From NCBI GenBank assembly GCA_038501625.1, contig JAZAYU010000012.1, positions 8,184,001 to 8,248,000 of the forward strand: a DNA stretch of 64,000 nt. Direction: 5' to 3'. A program made the translations under genes and the position numbers. The stretch's first letter is position 1. Every line of letters begins with the position of its first letter. This document shows, in pieces, positions 39,601-44,267 of the stretch. The stretch comes from Corbicula japonica. Its lineage: Eukaryota; Mollusca; Bivalvia; Venerida; Cyrenidae. Below the pieces are notes generated by a model. It was not told where the DNA came from, did not search any database, and saw only the letters and a program-made list of their open reading frames with translations.

Positions 39601-40639
39601 GTTGCCCAATAGTTATGTAAGATCATCGTACTTCTAAAATTACTTTCGTTTTCATTTTTCTGCCAGTTTTGAGATGGTTGGTTTCTGTGTTCCATCCAAT
39701 TTAGCTTAGGATAATTTTAATCACTCCGAGTGTATACTCCCTGCTTGTTAATTTATCCTTTATGCGTTGTTTGTTATAGGTAGTATTTTCATCCTTAAAT
39801 TCTCTGTCTAAATTGTACTCAGTTCAGTTACGCCAATTGCTTTCTCGTTTACTACATACCCACTCTTTTATATGGGTACCGTACGCCGCTGAACAAGGAA
39901 TGGTAAAAATATAAAATACCACATTGAAGGGTTCATGTTTATCGTCAAATGCACGCCGTCGTTCGGGATGAATCGAAATTGTTCGGTTAACATGTAAGAT
40001 TTACGCTCAACTCGGGCTTAGACAGTGTGGGCAAAATAAGCTTTCCATTACTGTCCATTAACAGTCTCATTCAAACCGAGGCTGCCATATTTTCATATTT
40101 TTTGTGTTCGATGACTTTTTTTCATCTATTTCTACACTGTAAATATTCAAATATCATAAAACAGTTTATCTTATTGCTGAAAAAATCAGATTTAAACACT
40201 CATTTTGATTATAATTGACAATTAAGAACTTATAATCACAACGTTTTGTACAAACATTTATAAACGCAGATATACAGACTGCTTCCGTAAAACCGTCTCT
40301 TAAATTGCCGCGTTTGTTAGGCACCAATTTAATACTTTTCATATAAGTTAGTTAATAAAAACGGAGGAAGGGTTTTCTATTAAGAAAATGCAACAACGAA
40401 AAAACAGTAACTTATCTTCAAGGTTTTTTTTCTGAAATAGATGGCTTTGTAATAAAAAGCATCAGGCCCTTGGTTTTGATTAGTGGTGTTGAGTTTTTGT
40501 CATTTAAAGCAGGAAGTTTTAATTTTTATAAATTATTTTTTTAAAGGACCAGTATAAATTCTGCCATGATGTAATATGCCGTTATCTGAAGAGTGCTATA
40601 GCAACATATGCCAACACGGAAATACAAGCGCCTGTATAA
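5078..40639 (+). CDS. RPTP-1: receptor tyrosine phosphatase with FTP/EGF ectodomain (36 exons, joined)
   Basis: Predicted single-pass receptor that would bind an extracellular ligand and remove phosphate from tyrosines in the cytoplasm. Coding exons: 5078-5156, 6111-6275, 6574-6783, 6997-7227, 7485-7697, 8082-8267, 9806-9943, 10662-10826, 11493-11702, 12468-12698, 13081-13293, 13747-13935, 14460-14600, 15202-15342, 17029-17166, 18021-18158, 18854-18994, 19590-19733, 20013-20139, 20703-20875, 21558-21655, 23199-23286, 26988-27067, 27268-27304, 27773-27870, 28295-28420, 28766-28920, 29976-30111, 30753-30902, 31061-31226, 31787-31860, 36487-36618, 37244-37369, 38221-38366, 38945-39080, 40547-40639. 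They sum to 5214 nt (1737 codons plus stop) with matching phases at every junction. Seen: signal peptide, Cys-rich and FTP modules twice, seven EGF modules, TM, PTP D1 with an intact signature, PTP D2 with a degenerate one. The set could instead be two transcription units (first ectodomain set alone versus the rest), but no second signal-peptide exon was found before 10662. Confidence 0.85.
5205..5350. repeat. Fold-back repeat fragment in RPTP-1 intron 1
   Basis: Contains GCGAACAGTGTAGATCCAG and, 110 bp on, ACCAGTGCAGATCGAGATC, related to the inverted-repeat element at 26470-26716. Confidence 0.45.
6111..6275 (+). CDS. RPTP-1 exon 2: first Cys-rich EGF-like module
   Basis: Phase 1-1 exon of 55 codons with the pattern CDEITSGPFVVRRFG, then C-KFMCHC, CDD, C-ESGCDGGWFGPGC. 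The GWFGPGC ending is the EGF/MEGF type. The acceptor is a tandem CAGTAG, so the exon may also start at 6108, adding one Val. Near-identical to exon 8 (10662-10826). Confidence 0.85.
6574..6783 (+). CDS. RPTP-1 exon 3: FTP domain 1, first half
   Basis: 70 codons, phase 1-1, acceptor TTTCAG, donor GTAAGT. Starts NPAFNSYCRH and contains PPWWKV and EYISELTIV, the double-Trp strand typical of fucolectin/discoidin-like beta-sandwich domains. Homologous to exon 9 and to RPTP-2 45659-45868. It has an adjacent Cys pair (TTCCK) where both paralogues have Cys-Ser. Confidence 0.85.
6997..7227 (+). CDS. RPTP-1 exon 4: FTP domain 1, second half
   Basis: 77 codons, phase 1-1. Contains LEFEVYVERINETQ, a TLCYKH segment, GNQVRIQL and the closing strand LVLCDVKINGG, matching the C-terminal half of a fucolectin/F5-8C-like fold where a Cys precedes the final strand. 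The donor is GTTACT, weaker than most in this gene. Confidence 0.85.
7485..7697 (+). CDS. RPTP-1 exon 5: FTP domain 2, first half
   Basis: 71 codons, phase 1-1. Shows the family core: GRNLAFLGDV at the start, NTVDG, WDSCAVTYW, then DQWWKVDFGHLVRMNVITI. WW-VDFG is the hallmark of FTP/discoidin domains. The basic motif that follows this strand in fucose-binding F-type lectins (R-x-D-x4-R/K) is not visible; NATND stands there instead. Confidence 0.87.
8082..8267 (+). CDS. RPTP-1 exon 6: FTP domain 2, second half
   Basis: 62 codons, phase 1-1. Contains LRDYQVVVQNGTEES, DDTGHWPPV, ARELKILRLNASRIGL and CNVEIFGG. The acceptor is TTTAAG. It pairs with exon 5 to complete the second FTP domain and aligns end to end with exon 12 and with the frameshifted RPTP-2 exon 47509-47693. 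Confidence 0.82.
8268..9805. other. Long RPTP-1 intron, nothing firm
   Basis: A stretch near 8900-8990 (GGTCCGTTCGTCAGTCTGTC) resembles the 5' ends of mollusc repeat elements but has no second copy here good enough to name. The rest is AT-rich and unassigned. Confidence 0.4.
9806..9943 (+). CDS. RPTP-1 exon 7: EGF-like module
   Basis: 46 codons, phase 1-1, one EGF module of the MEGF type: ECLYGTYGFNC, CGHCRNKSSC, GVCEDGCDPGWLGRKC. It closes the first ectodomain set. The same exon type recurs at 17029, 18021, 48273, 49428, 49967 and 57016. Confidence 0.85.
9944..10658. other. Intron joining the two ectodomain sets
   Basis: No signal-peptide exon was found here, which favours one gene spanning both sets. 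A diverged ~32-bp direct repeat lies at about 10087-10117 and 10470-10504 (shared AAAACCAT and GCCAG words). Confidence 0.45.
10662..10826 (+). CDS. RPTP-1 exon 8: second Cys-rich EGF-like module
   Basis: 55 codons, phase 1-1, starting the second ectodomain set. The protein differs from exon 2 at only a few sites (CDV for CDE, GES for GDS). The start of the following intron is also alike, pointing to recent duplication or conversion. CAGTAG tandem acceptor (alternative start 10659). Confidence 0.85.
11493..11702 (+). CDS. RPTP-1 exon 9: FTP domain 3, first half
   Basis: 70 codons, phase 1-1. NPAFESYCMH, ETTCSKTDT, PPWWRVWFPN, EYISELTIL. The frame-keeping donor is GTTTGT at 11703, weak beside the GTAAGT of its paralogues. 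The next possible donor (GTAAAA, 4 nt on) would shift the frame into an early stop in exon 10. Confidence 0.8.
12112..12350 (+). repeat. Interspersed repeat R1
   Basis: Opens near ATTATGCTGGGGCAAGTGTG, includes GAGGTTGGTGCACCCTAGAA and GTGGTGAGGCTGTGTCTTCT, and ends CATATTTCACTTTTTTGCAG. The same sequence follows the RT open frame at 35141, so R1 is probably the 3' end of that element. Confidence 0.75.
12468..12698 (+). CDS. RPTP-1 exon 10: FTP domain 3, second half
   Basis: 77 codons, phase 1-1, acceptor ATTTCAG, donor GTAAAT. FELYIENVTEAQ, GRILCYKHG, VGNQVRVQL, LVLCDVKINGG, aligning over its full length with exon 4. Confidence 0.85.
13081..13293 (+). CDS. RPTP-1 exon 11: FTP domain 4, first half
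   Basis: 71 codons, phase 1-1. GKNIAFQGTVNMSS, NNTVDGIKYY, WDSCSSTKWT, DPWWIIDFGHLVQMNQITI. More diverged from exon 5 than the RPTP-2 counterpart is, so the second ectodomain set is the older split for this domain. Confidence 0.85.
13747..13935 (+). CDS. RPTP-1 exon 12: FTP domain 4, second half
   Basis: 63 codons, phase 1-1, one codon longer than exon 6. LKDYHIVVFDDNG, DDTGNWPPVK, ARKLMIQRLNAERL, CEVQIFGG. Acceptor TTACAG, donor GTAAGT. Confidence 0.85.
14460..14600 (+). CDS. RPTP-1 exon 13: EGF-like module, divergent
   Basis: 47 codons, phase 1-1. DCITDACGFQCEEVCHC, then C-STGCDGRWIGIGSKC. Cysteine spacing departs from the other EGF exons (extra residues in the last loop), but the exon boundaries and C-D-T-G end are the same. 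Acceptor TTGAAG, donor GTACC. Confidence 0.75.
15202..15342 (+). CDS. RPTP-1 exon 14: EGF-like module
   Basis: 47 codons, phase 1-1. ECSTKEWGKLC, CGQCNNSEPC, GACPNGCRPGFQ. Donor GTATG. The next intron carries the CR1/jockey-like insertion. Confidence 0.78.
15593..15661. repeat. (TAAG)n microsatellite, retrotransposon tail
   Basis: About seventeen TAAG-type tetramers with a few substitutions, at the 3' end of the minus-strand non-LTR element. Confidence 0.9.
15836..15915. repeat. GTGCG/TGAG-rich low-complexity run
   Basis: Alternating purine/pyrimidine run (GTGCGTGTGTGTGCGTG and similar) inside the retrotransposon 3' region. Confidence 0.75.
17029..17166 (+). CDS. RPTP-1 exon 15: EGF-like module (duplicated pair, first)
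   Basis: 46 codons, phase 1-1. ECLNGTYGYNC, CGHCQNKSSC, GVCEDGCDLGWLGRKC. The exon and about 250 bp of upstream intron are a tandem duplicate of 17765-18158. Confidence 0.85.
17761..18158 (+). repeat. Duplicated intron+EGF exon block, copy 2 (intact)
   Basis: Uninterrupted counterpart of 15459-17166, giving the pre-insertion sequence TAGCAATTAACGGG. Confidence 0.8.
18021..18158 (+). CDS. RPTP-1 exon 16: EGF-like module (duplicated pair, second)
   Basis: 46 codons, phase 1-1; differs from exon 15 at only a few codons (GDCEDGCDPGWLGIKC). Its upstream intron is the uninterrupted copy of the intron that carries the insertion before exon 15. Confidence 0.85.
18590..18853 (+). repeat. Interspersed repeat R1 abutting an exon
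   Basis: TATGTTTTGCATACCACATT near the start and GGAGGGTTGTGTTTTCTGTG near the end; the final CACATTTCACATTTTTAG is R1's usual end and serves as the acceptor of RPTP-1 exon 17. Confidence 0.7.
18854..18994 (+). CDS. RPTP-1 exon 17: EGF-like module with repeat-derived acceptor
   Basis: 47 codons, phase 1-1. ECSPGSYGDGC, CSDNCVNNSTC, GSCTSGCKPGWVGEKC. Counterpart in RPTP-2 is 58621-58761. The bases just upstream, including the pyrimidine tract and AG, are the 3' end of interspersed repeat R1; the paralogue has no R1 there. Confidence 0.82.
19590..19733 (+). CDS. RPTP-1 exon 18: membrane-proximal EGF-like module
   Basis: 48 codons, phase 1-1. ECDKGFFGKDC, CSPYCKESFKDC, GFCEEGCIEGWTGSDC. The counterpart in RPTP-2 (59916-60059) has the same length and ending. 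Confidence 0.85.
20013..20139 (+). CDS. RPTP-1 exon 19: transmembrane helix
   Basis: Enters in phase 1, leaves in phase 2. After RQVGEIPDKP comes a hydrophobic run of about 23 residues (VGIIAVVVVPVLFIVAAIGL) ending AYWKRNF, a basic stop-transfer. Type I topology. The RPTP-2 TM exon ends with the same WKRN pattern. Confidence 0.9.
20703..20875 (+). CDS. RPTP-1 exon 20: acidic juxtamembrane segment
   Basis: Phase 2 in, phase 1 out. CSKHATKNNDL, NKTFDD, then a strongly acidic run (EDDEDDEEEFD) and NFYANEES. The RPTP-2 version (60808-60956) lacks most of the acidic run. No enzymatic motif. Confidence 0.82.
20935..21010 (-). repeat. Interspersed repeat R2 fragment
   Basis: GAAAGCCACCGAACACGAC and GCAAGCTCGGTTTG match the reverse strand of R2's 3' end. 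Confidence 0.55.
21558..21655 (+). CDS. RPTP-1 exon 21: juxtamembrane to start of PTP D1
   Basis: Phase 1 in, phase 0 out. YSTLSLYTIRAVEL, DNFQEEFD. The FQEEFD end is the usual N-terminal helix of receptor PTP D1. The RPTP-2 counterpart (61329-61426) ends KEQFD. Confidence 0.85.
22190..22785 (+). repeat. Interspersed repeat R2, longest copy
   Basis: About 600 bp: GTTCTTTGAGCACGATACTT, TAATATTTCGGCCAG, TTGGCGTTGTCTGTGGTATG, TTGAAGGTTCCATGTTCACC, GAACAGGCTCAATCAAACCG, GTGTTCGGTTGCTTTCAAAG. No coding potential seen. Partial copies at 23700, 24363, 39140, 39590, 47845, 52105 and 58925. Confidence 0.75.
23199..23286 (+). CDS. RPTP-1 exon 22: PTP D1, N-terminal helices
   Basis: Phase 0 in, 1 out. 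SIPYGLRDATFVAQ, REENIFKNKYKEVYP: the KN+Y--V-P segment that precedes the phosphotyrosine-recognition loop. Confidence 0.85.
23700..23905 (+). repeat. Interspersed repeat R2, 3' part
   Basis: CTGGCGGCGTGGGTAGTAAT, GAACAGGCTCAATCAAATC, GTGTTCGGTGGCTTTCAAAG. Confidence 0.75.
24035..24128 (+). repeat. Interspersed repeat R1, 3' end only
   Basis: CTCTCTCCCTCTCTTCTATT, TGGGGAGGCTGTGTTTTGTG, ATATGCATATTTCACTTTTT. Confidence 0.75.
24363..24800 (+). repeat. Interspersed repeat R2, internally deleted
   Basis: Matches both ends of the 22190 copy but lacks its middle (from ATTTATATTCTCAG to the GCATTGAAGG word). Confidence 0.72.
24830..26470. other. Intron within PTP D1, nothing recognised
   Basis: AT-rich sequence between R2 and the fold-back element. 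No exon of the PTP fold is missing, since exon 22 joins exon 23 in phase. Confidence 0.5.
26470..26716. repeat. Fold-back (MITE-like) inverted repeat
   Basis: Left arm begins AACCCTTTACTCAGTATATA and includes AGCTGGCACAATAGTGCC and GATCTGGATCT. The right arm is its imperfect reverse complement, ending CTATGGAGTAAAGGGTTAAC. No coding capacity, so a non-autonomous element is likely. Confidence 0.7.
26988..27067 (+). CDS. RPTP-1 exon 23: PTP D1, phosphotyrosine-recognition region
   Basis: YDHSRVILKRIV, then DYINASYIK. Both are near-invariant PTP motifs (YDHSRV; D-YINA-YI). Donor GTAGAC. Confidence 0.92.
27268..27304 (+). CDS. RPTP-1 exon 24: PTP D1 micro-exon
   Basis: Only 37 nt: GNIKNRAYIAAQ, which continues into GPFKE of exon 25 to form the conserved YIA-QGP motif. 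Phase 0 in, 1 out; acceptor TTTTCAG, donor GTAAAT. Confidence 0.88.
27773..27870 (+). CDS. RPTP-1 exon 25: PTP D1 core
   Basis: GPFKESIEDFWQMVWE, RMIVMLTNLTEGG: the conserved DFW-M-WE helix and VMLT strand of PTP domains. Phase 1 in, 0 out. Confidence 0.92.
28295..28420 (+). CDS. RPTP-1 exon 26: PTP D1 core
   Basis: Read from the TAG acceptor: SKCLRYWGEHG, QQYGTTHVTLTLEE, VRHLEVKNQ. This corresponds to the KC-QYWP segment and following strands, with WG in place of the usual WP. An internal ATG in another frame is irrelevant. Confidence 0.85.
28766..28920 (+). CDS. RPTP-1 exon 27: PTP D1 WPD loop
   Basis: VVQYHFTAWPDEGVP carries the WPD loop with the general acid Asp intact; the exon ends WLVHC, the start of the active-site signature, split by the intron. 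Phase 0 in, 2 out. Confidence 0.93.
29976..30111 (+). CDS. RPTP-1 exon 28: PTP D1 active-site loop
   Basis: Completes HC-SAGVGRTG, the C-x5-R signature with nucleophile Cys and phosphate-binding Arg both present. It ends LRSQRTNMVQTK, including the Q-loop Gln. D1 is therefore predicted to be catalytically active. Confidence 0.93.
30145..30247 (+). repeat. Interspersed repeat R1, 3' end only
   Basis: Starts with a CT microsatellite, then CGCTGCGTGTGGAGGCTGTG and GATATGCATATTTCCC. Confidence 0.75.
30753..30902 (+). CDS. RPTP-1 exon 29: end of PTP D1
   Basis: EQYAFLYRLMAELFG is the final conserved D1 helix (QY-F-Y); the rest (VEDFARHLMTMS, KLFYEYK) leads into the D1-D2 linker. Phase 0-0. Confidence 0.88.
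31061..31226 (+). CDS. RPTP-1 exon 30: D1-D2 linker and start of D2
   Basis: QVQREFTIGNITAL, a Ser/Thr-rich stretch, then HKNRLSNIL, which matches the NR--N/I segment at the start of a second PTP domain. Phase 0 in, 1 out. Confidence 0.8.
31787..31860 (+). CDS. RPTP-1 exon 31: PTP D2, YINA-like segment
   Basis: SDEHRPKLSMSVEEC, HYIDAVVIP. YIDAV stands in for YINA-; the YDHSRV type pTyr loop is not recognisable, as usual for degenerate D2 domains. The following 4.6-kb intron holds nested mobile elements. Confidence 0.8.
32280..32996. repeat. 157-bp tandem repeat, about 4.5 units
   Basis: Each unit has GTGTCCGGTTCAT, GAACCCCTAGAAGGAATTTC, GTGCAGAACCCATGTTCC and GGTCAAGGTCACCAGTG-like words. 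Remnant units continue at 35772-36060 on the far side of the nested insertion. Confidence 0.85.
33033..33179 (+). pseudogene. Non-LTR retrotransposon RT C-terminal fragment
   Basis: KTFGDRSFKTVGPKLWNKLP, then ELRNSDSVDTFKKNLKTLFF and a stop at 33177-33179. The pattern G-R-F---GP-LWN-LP--LR----FK--LK--LF is the C-terminal signature of jockey/CR1-like elements. Confidence 0.82.
33264..35141 (+). pseudogene. Reverse transcriptase ORF, one in-frame stop
   Basis: One frame read through TGA at 33669-33671. Upstream part: KFVLTPADKASNNVIIV. Downstream part (437 codons from the ATG at 33828): MYWLPKMHKTPYKARFIANF, TYEFSTLYTSLPHNL, the RT motif TGIPMGTNCAPLVADLFLY, catalytic RYLDDLL, then KRDDFNFNIVNFPF and GVYISQL. 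This family of RTs is widespread in invertebrates. I assign it to the Penelope-like group on the PADK, GIPMGT and YLDD pattern, with moderate certainty. No GIY-YIG endonuclease was recognised. Confidence 0.78.
35310..35690 (+). repeat. Repeat R1 as 3' part of the RT element
   Basis: TGGGGCAAGTGTGAGGTTGG, CCTGGTTTAAACCCCCAGTG, GTTCCAAGGCGGTATCCCC, a CT run, TGGGGAGGCTGTGTTTTTTG, GATATGCATATG. Its place after the RT frame in both RT copies identifies R1. Confidence 0.8.
36487..36618 (+). CDS. RPTP-1 exon 32: PTP D2 core
   Basis: Phase 0-0. SYEDLQAYIITKFPLANT, DCYRLILERGIKIIVTF. Aligns to the YI-TQ-PL-NT--DFWR-IWE segment of D2, with the FW and WE positions changed. Confidence 0.83.
37244..37369 (+). 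CDS. RPTP-1 exon 33: PTP D2 core
   Basis: Phase 0-0. VPEYLPDAGSLQNGPFTVCF, KSEIDQSNFVLKKYTLQYQD. Strands between the KC-QYWP-type position and the WPD-type loop, consistent with a D2 domain. Confidence 0.82.
38221..38366 (+). CDS. RPTP-1 exon 34: PTP D2, altered WPD loop
   Basis: LVYKDWPADRTIPSDE: WPAD in place of WPD, moving the acidic residue by one position. It ends PILFQC, with Gln where active PTPs have His before the Cys. Phase 0 in, 2 out. Confidence 0.86.
38640..38885 (+). repeat. Interspersed repeat R1, diverged
   Basis: CCCTGGTTTAAACCCACAGT, GTTCCAAGGCGGCAACCCCT, GAGAACGCTGTGTTTTCTTA. More decayed than the other copies; lies just upstream of D2 exon 35. Confidence 0.65.
38945..39080 (+). 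CDS. RPTP-1 exon 35: PTP D2, degenerate signature loop
   Basis: Completes QC-WDGVERSG in place of HC-SAGVGRTG. Cys and Arg keep the C-x5-R spacing but the phosphate-binding loop is otherwise replaced, so D2 is probably a pseudophosphatase. Then LLVTLMIIIEYAK, QIVRYLKAHREQ. Confidence 0.87.
39140..39262 (+). repeat. Interspersed repeat R2, 3' fragment
   Basis: GGCAGTAATACGTATTTC, CAGGCTCAATGAAACCGAGC, CGTGTTCGGTGACTTTTAAA. Confidence 0.65.
39590..40135 (+). repeat. Interspersed repeat R2, near full-length, old
   Basis: Diverged but collinear with 22190-22785: CGTACTTCTAAAATTACTTT, CCAGTTTTGAGATGG, TTGTTTGTTATAGG, ACATTGAAGGGTTCATGTTT, TGTGTTCGATGACTTT. Confidence 0.65.
40547..40639 (+). CDS. 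RPTP-1 exon 36: terminal exon with stop
   Basis: DQYKFCHDVICRYLKSAI followed by a short tail and TAA at 40637-40639. DQY-F is the closing helix of D2. Acceptor TTAAAG after a long T run. AATAAA signals lie about 190 bp downstream. Confidence 0.86.
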   Translation, partial: DQYKFCHDVICRYLKSAIATYANTEIQAPV

Positions 40640-40829
40640 ACTCTGCCAGGAGGTTGTCTCCTCATCAGAAGATCGCTGTCATCTCCAATGCAACATGAAA
40701 CAAATGGATATCTGTGCCATCAACCTGCATTTGTTATTCTATTTAAGGTTGAACGTGCTTTTAAACTATTTTCTAGAAATTTCAAATGAAAGTTAATACT
40801 ATGAAAGTTAATAAATCTTTCCTTTATAA

Positions 40830-40839
40830 AATAAATAAA
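40830..40839 (+). terminator. Overlapping poly(A) signals of RPTP-1
   Basis: Two overlapping AATAAA hexamers (40830-40835 and 40834-40839) about 190 bp after the RPTP-1 stop codon. No cleavage site can be placed without transcripts. Confidence 0.5.
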
Positions 40840-43045
40840 GTTGATTAATTAATTAAACAATTCTTCATTTATTTGTAGAGTGCTCGAGCATACAAATTTT
40901 CTAAATTAGTATACTAACCTGGTTATTGGCGAAATGTTATATAAACCTATCATTGCAGACTAAACATTATATATTATTCGTTTCAAAGCAAACGTGAAAA
41001 TAAAATCTATCACTTTTAATAAAATATTACGTATACAAATCAAAATTAAGGCAAAATTGCGAAACTCTGTTAACACTACGTCTCTTCAAAATACATCTTA
41101 AACAAAAATTAAAAACCAAAGCTTATGTCTAAAAAAATAAAGGTACATTTGAAGTATTTAAATCTCGTTTGGGGATTTTCAAGTGAAAGTTAATGAGTAT
41201 TAAAATATTTATTTTACCAGACAATTAAGCTAAGAAATGTGTTATGTTTTGTATTTAACAAATTATTTCAAGTGTGTACGTCAAAATAACTGAAATTAAA
41301 GAAAATATCTAGAATTAATAGTTCAAAGAGTGAGTGTGCAGTTTGTGTCGGTATGATTTTCATATTTTCACATTATCACCTTTTTATTATGTTTTTTATT
41401 ATTAAAAACATCAAGTACCCCTAAACACAGAGTATGGTTAGATTACTTTAAACTTATTTTTATTCTTGATAGAATTTCTAATAACACATATATGTATTAA
41501 GCATAATTTTCTTATCTATATTTAATTTATAAATGTTGATACTTAAATATTATCAAATGTATCATTGTATATAAAAGTGTGACATAAATGTTGTATTGTT
41601 AATGAAATTATATGGAATAAATGGGGTTACCTTGAGAAAGGGGCCTGAAAAGAAGTTAATGCTATTCCTGATAACAAACTGACGTCATATGAAGGGTGCT
41701 GTCGCTACATTTGCCAGCAAGTAAACACAAACAATACAATTGTAATAACTAGTTATTCAAAATCTTGTTTACTCAAAGGCAAAAATGCCACATGACAAAA
41801 CGGATACATTTTCTGGTATTGAACTGTATATTTTGAGGAATAGGGAATTATTACAAATACTTAAATGTGGCATTCCTATTATTTTTATCTCATCTGATAT
41901 TGCGAATGTATAAATACCAAGAACAATTTAAACATTGCAGTTACAAATACACTTGTAACTAATCAATATATAATTGTTTATTATAAAAACTCTTAGACTA
42001 TCTCATGTAAAAAATATAAACGACGACATATAAAGCACGCCAAATAATCATAAATAATTTCAATTGCTGTTATCAATACAGACATCACATATATTGCATG
42101 AGTTTTGTGTTCGAAATGTCGTTTGCCTCGTTATTACAGTGGTCAAACGATTATGATAATCATACAATTAAAACATCAAGTTTTTTTAATGTACAGAAAC
42201 AAAACTAATTTGTGTCTGTTCAAACAAATGATTAAGTGGATATTCACCATTTTTTCGTTTCGTGTATCATAGTAAAATAAATTGCAATTAATATAAATAT
42301 AAAACAGATTTTCAGCAATTGTTTTACAATGCCATTAGTGTCAACAGTCAGGGTCAAGCAATGATAAATTTAATGCGGTCGTTAACCCCTTGAACTGTGT
42401 ATAGAAAAGGATTTTTTTTCAATTATTTCTTGAGTTTCAGACATTATCATTTAAGAAATATGACGTCAACTAAATCGTCAAGATATTATTTAAGATTGAT
42501 GTGGTTCTTATAAAATGTTTGTTAAACATATTTGACATTTTCCTCACTCGTACGTGTTTGTGTAATAAAAAAACTTTTACAACTATCGTTGAGTATGAAA
42601 TGTAGTCCCCAACTTCGGTATAGTATTATTGTTGCCGGCTGTATTCAAAGAAATGTTCTCAATTCAATTACTAGTATATGCTCAAATAAACAATTTCTAG
42701 ACCATTTACAAACTCTGTAAACAAGAATTATTTGTCTGTTCTACAGTTGTTCATGTAACCAACAATGTCATATTTTCAGGTAAAAAATGTTTTAGTTTGG
42801 ATAGTGAATGGAAATAAGTCTGTTATAGAAACAAAGTAATATGTTAACTTATTGATGTTGACCAGTAGCCTTTTTTCTCGATTGTGCGAGTCAAATTTTC
42901 ATATGGTACTGGTTTATGATTATAAGCGAGATTTCAAGGTAAGTTATTCGTGTAACTATTTTTGTTAGTACTGTTACAGAGCTTCAAACGAATTTTTATC
43001 ATTTCACACAACTACATACGTGTACGAGAATTACAAGAGATGGGC
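40840..43045. other. Intergenic region, nothing recognised
   Basis: Very AT-rich sequence between the RPTP-1 poly(A) signals and the first repeat upstream of RPTP-2. No coding motif, RNA gene or repeat copy identified. Confidence 0.5.
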
Positions 43046-43049
43046 TTTT

Positions 43050-43260
43050 GTGTCCCCTGCGCTATAGCAGGTAGACCTATGGATCCTAACTTCCGACGGC
43101 GTCGTCGGCAGCGATCTCTTCAAGTAGTCCCCTACTTTAACATAACACTTAATGTTGCTAATAACTTTGAAAATACCTATTTCCTTAATAATTGGAATAT
43201 AGCATATTTAAGAAACAAGCTATCGGTGACAACAAGAATGATAACTCCTGCGTACTTTTT
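43050..43260 (+). mobile_element. Old, truncated copy of the Helentron/pearl-like element
   Basis: GTGTCCCCTGCGCTATAGCA with GGTAGAC, GGATCCTAAC, CGGCGTCGTCGG, AGTAGTCCCCTACTTTAACA, then about one repeat unit with GACAACAAGAATGATAACTC. Matches the left end of 53313-54329 with many substitutions. The right end is not found. Confidence 0.7.
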
Positions 43261-44049
43261 GAAAATTTACAACGATTTCAGGTCGTTCATGTGTATTATA
43301 CATAGGAAAAACAATCAGTTTTCTTGCATTTATCATAAACCATAATACTGGGGCCCAACAAATATGCTGATGATGCTGTTTTTTTCGTTTATCGTTTTAT
43401 TACGTGAAACGAATGCTACAGATCATCTAGTTCAGTAGAGATCTTTTATCATGAAGTTTGGCTTTGGAAGCAGTCTACTGCCGAAAACAACCGCCGCTTC
43501 AGGATAATGGATTTTGTTTAACATTATTTTTTAATATTGAATTTGGATGATACTAGAGTTGAGGAGGCAGCGGTATAAAAGGGTATCTGTGAGAAATATA
43601 AGCCAATGTTCCGTGGCTGCCTTCGGCGCAGACTGTTAACGGGCGACTTGTATATCCAGTGATCAGGGGGTAAAAGAGTGAAGTCGGGTAAATATGTTCT
43701 AATATAGATACCAGACTATAAATCCATTCCTTTACCTTTCAGAGTAACTTTATACGTGTTTCTTGTCGCACTAAATGAAAAATATCATATTTTCACAGAA
43801 AAAATCATGTTTAGGAAGATATTATTGTGTGCTTTGAGATCGCTACACTTTGGTTACATTGGGTGTCATTATTTCCTTTGACTGTTTTACTGTATTACAT
43901 AAGCTGGGTAGTTCACATCATGGTAGTCTGATTAGGGTCTACAATGATTGTCATTTAATAATGATTATCTTTATTAAGCGGGTGAAAGATTTTAAGTCAA
44001 CTTGTCCTAGTTTTCAGTATTCTATACTTACAAAAACTTTAAGTACATT

Positions 44050-44131
44050 AATATTTTCACACAACTTCCTTTTAGAAACAAAAGACAAGTTTGTTATCTG
44101 TGTACACATCTGTCTTTCTCACATTTCAAAC
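44050..44131 (+). promoter_or_regulatory. 5' flank conserved between RPTP-2 and RPTP-1
   Basis: Counterpart of 4942-5023: ATATTTTCACACAACTTCC, then CCTTTTAGAAACAAAAGAC and a pyrimidine-rich run, ending about 58 bp before the start codon. The more distal flanks of the two genes share no such similarity that I could see. Confidence 0.45.
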
Positions 44132-44188
44132 TGTTTGCTTTTTTGTTTAATCGTCACAGATCTATAACTTTAATTCAAAAAGAAGAAG

Positions 44189-44267
44189 ATGCAGAAGATA
44201 CAAAATAAAAGGAGTGCCTATTTAATATTTATTTATTTCTCCTGTTTTGCAGTTGTTCAAGTTATCG
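44189..44267 (+). CDS. RPTP-2 exon 1: start codon and signal peptide
   Basis: ATG at 44189: MQKIQNKRSAYLIFIYFSCF then AVVQVI, a basic start and hydrophobic core. Same 79-nt length and phase as RPTP-1 exon 1. The in-frame TTGCAG near its end could be misread as an acceptor for a micro-exon; continuous reading from the ATG is the better model. Confidence 0.78.

Noticed and set aside
43079..43345. Open frame with an Arg-rich start (RRRRRQRSLQ)
   Set aside because: The Arg run is the GGCGTC-type repeat of the Helentron-like element read in frame; the rest is its 159-bp repeat unit.
44253..44267. 15-nt micro-exon after TTTTGCAG
   Set aside because: Reading straight through from the ATG at 44189 gives a signal peptide of the same length as RPTP-1 exon 1, so the TTGCAG is coding.
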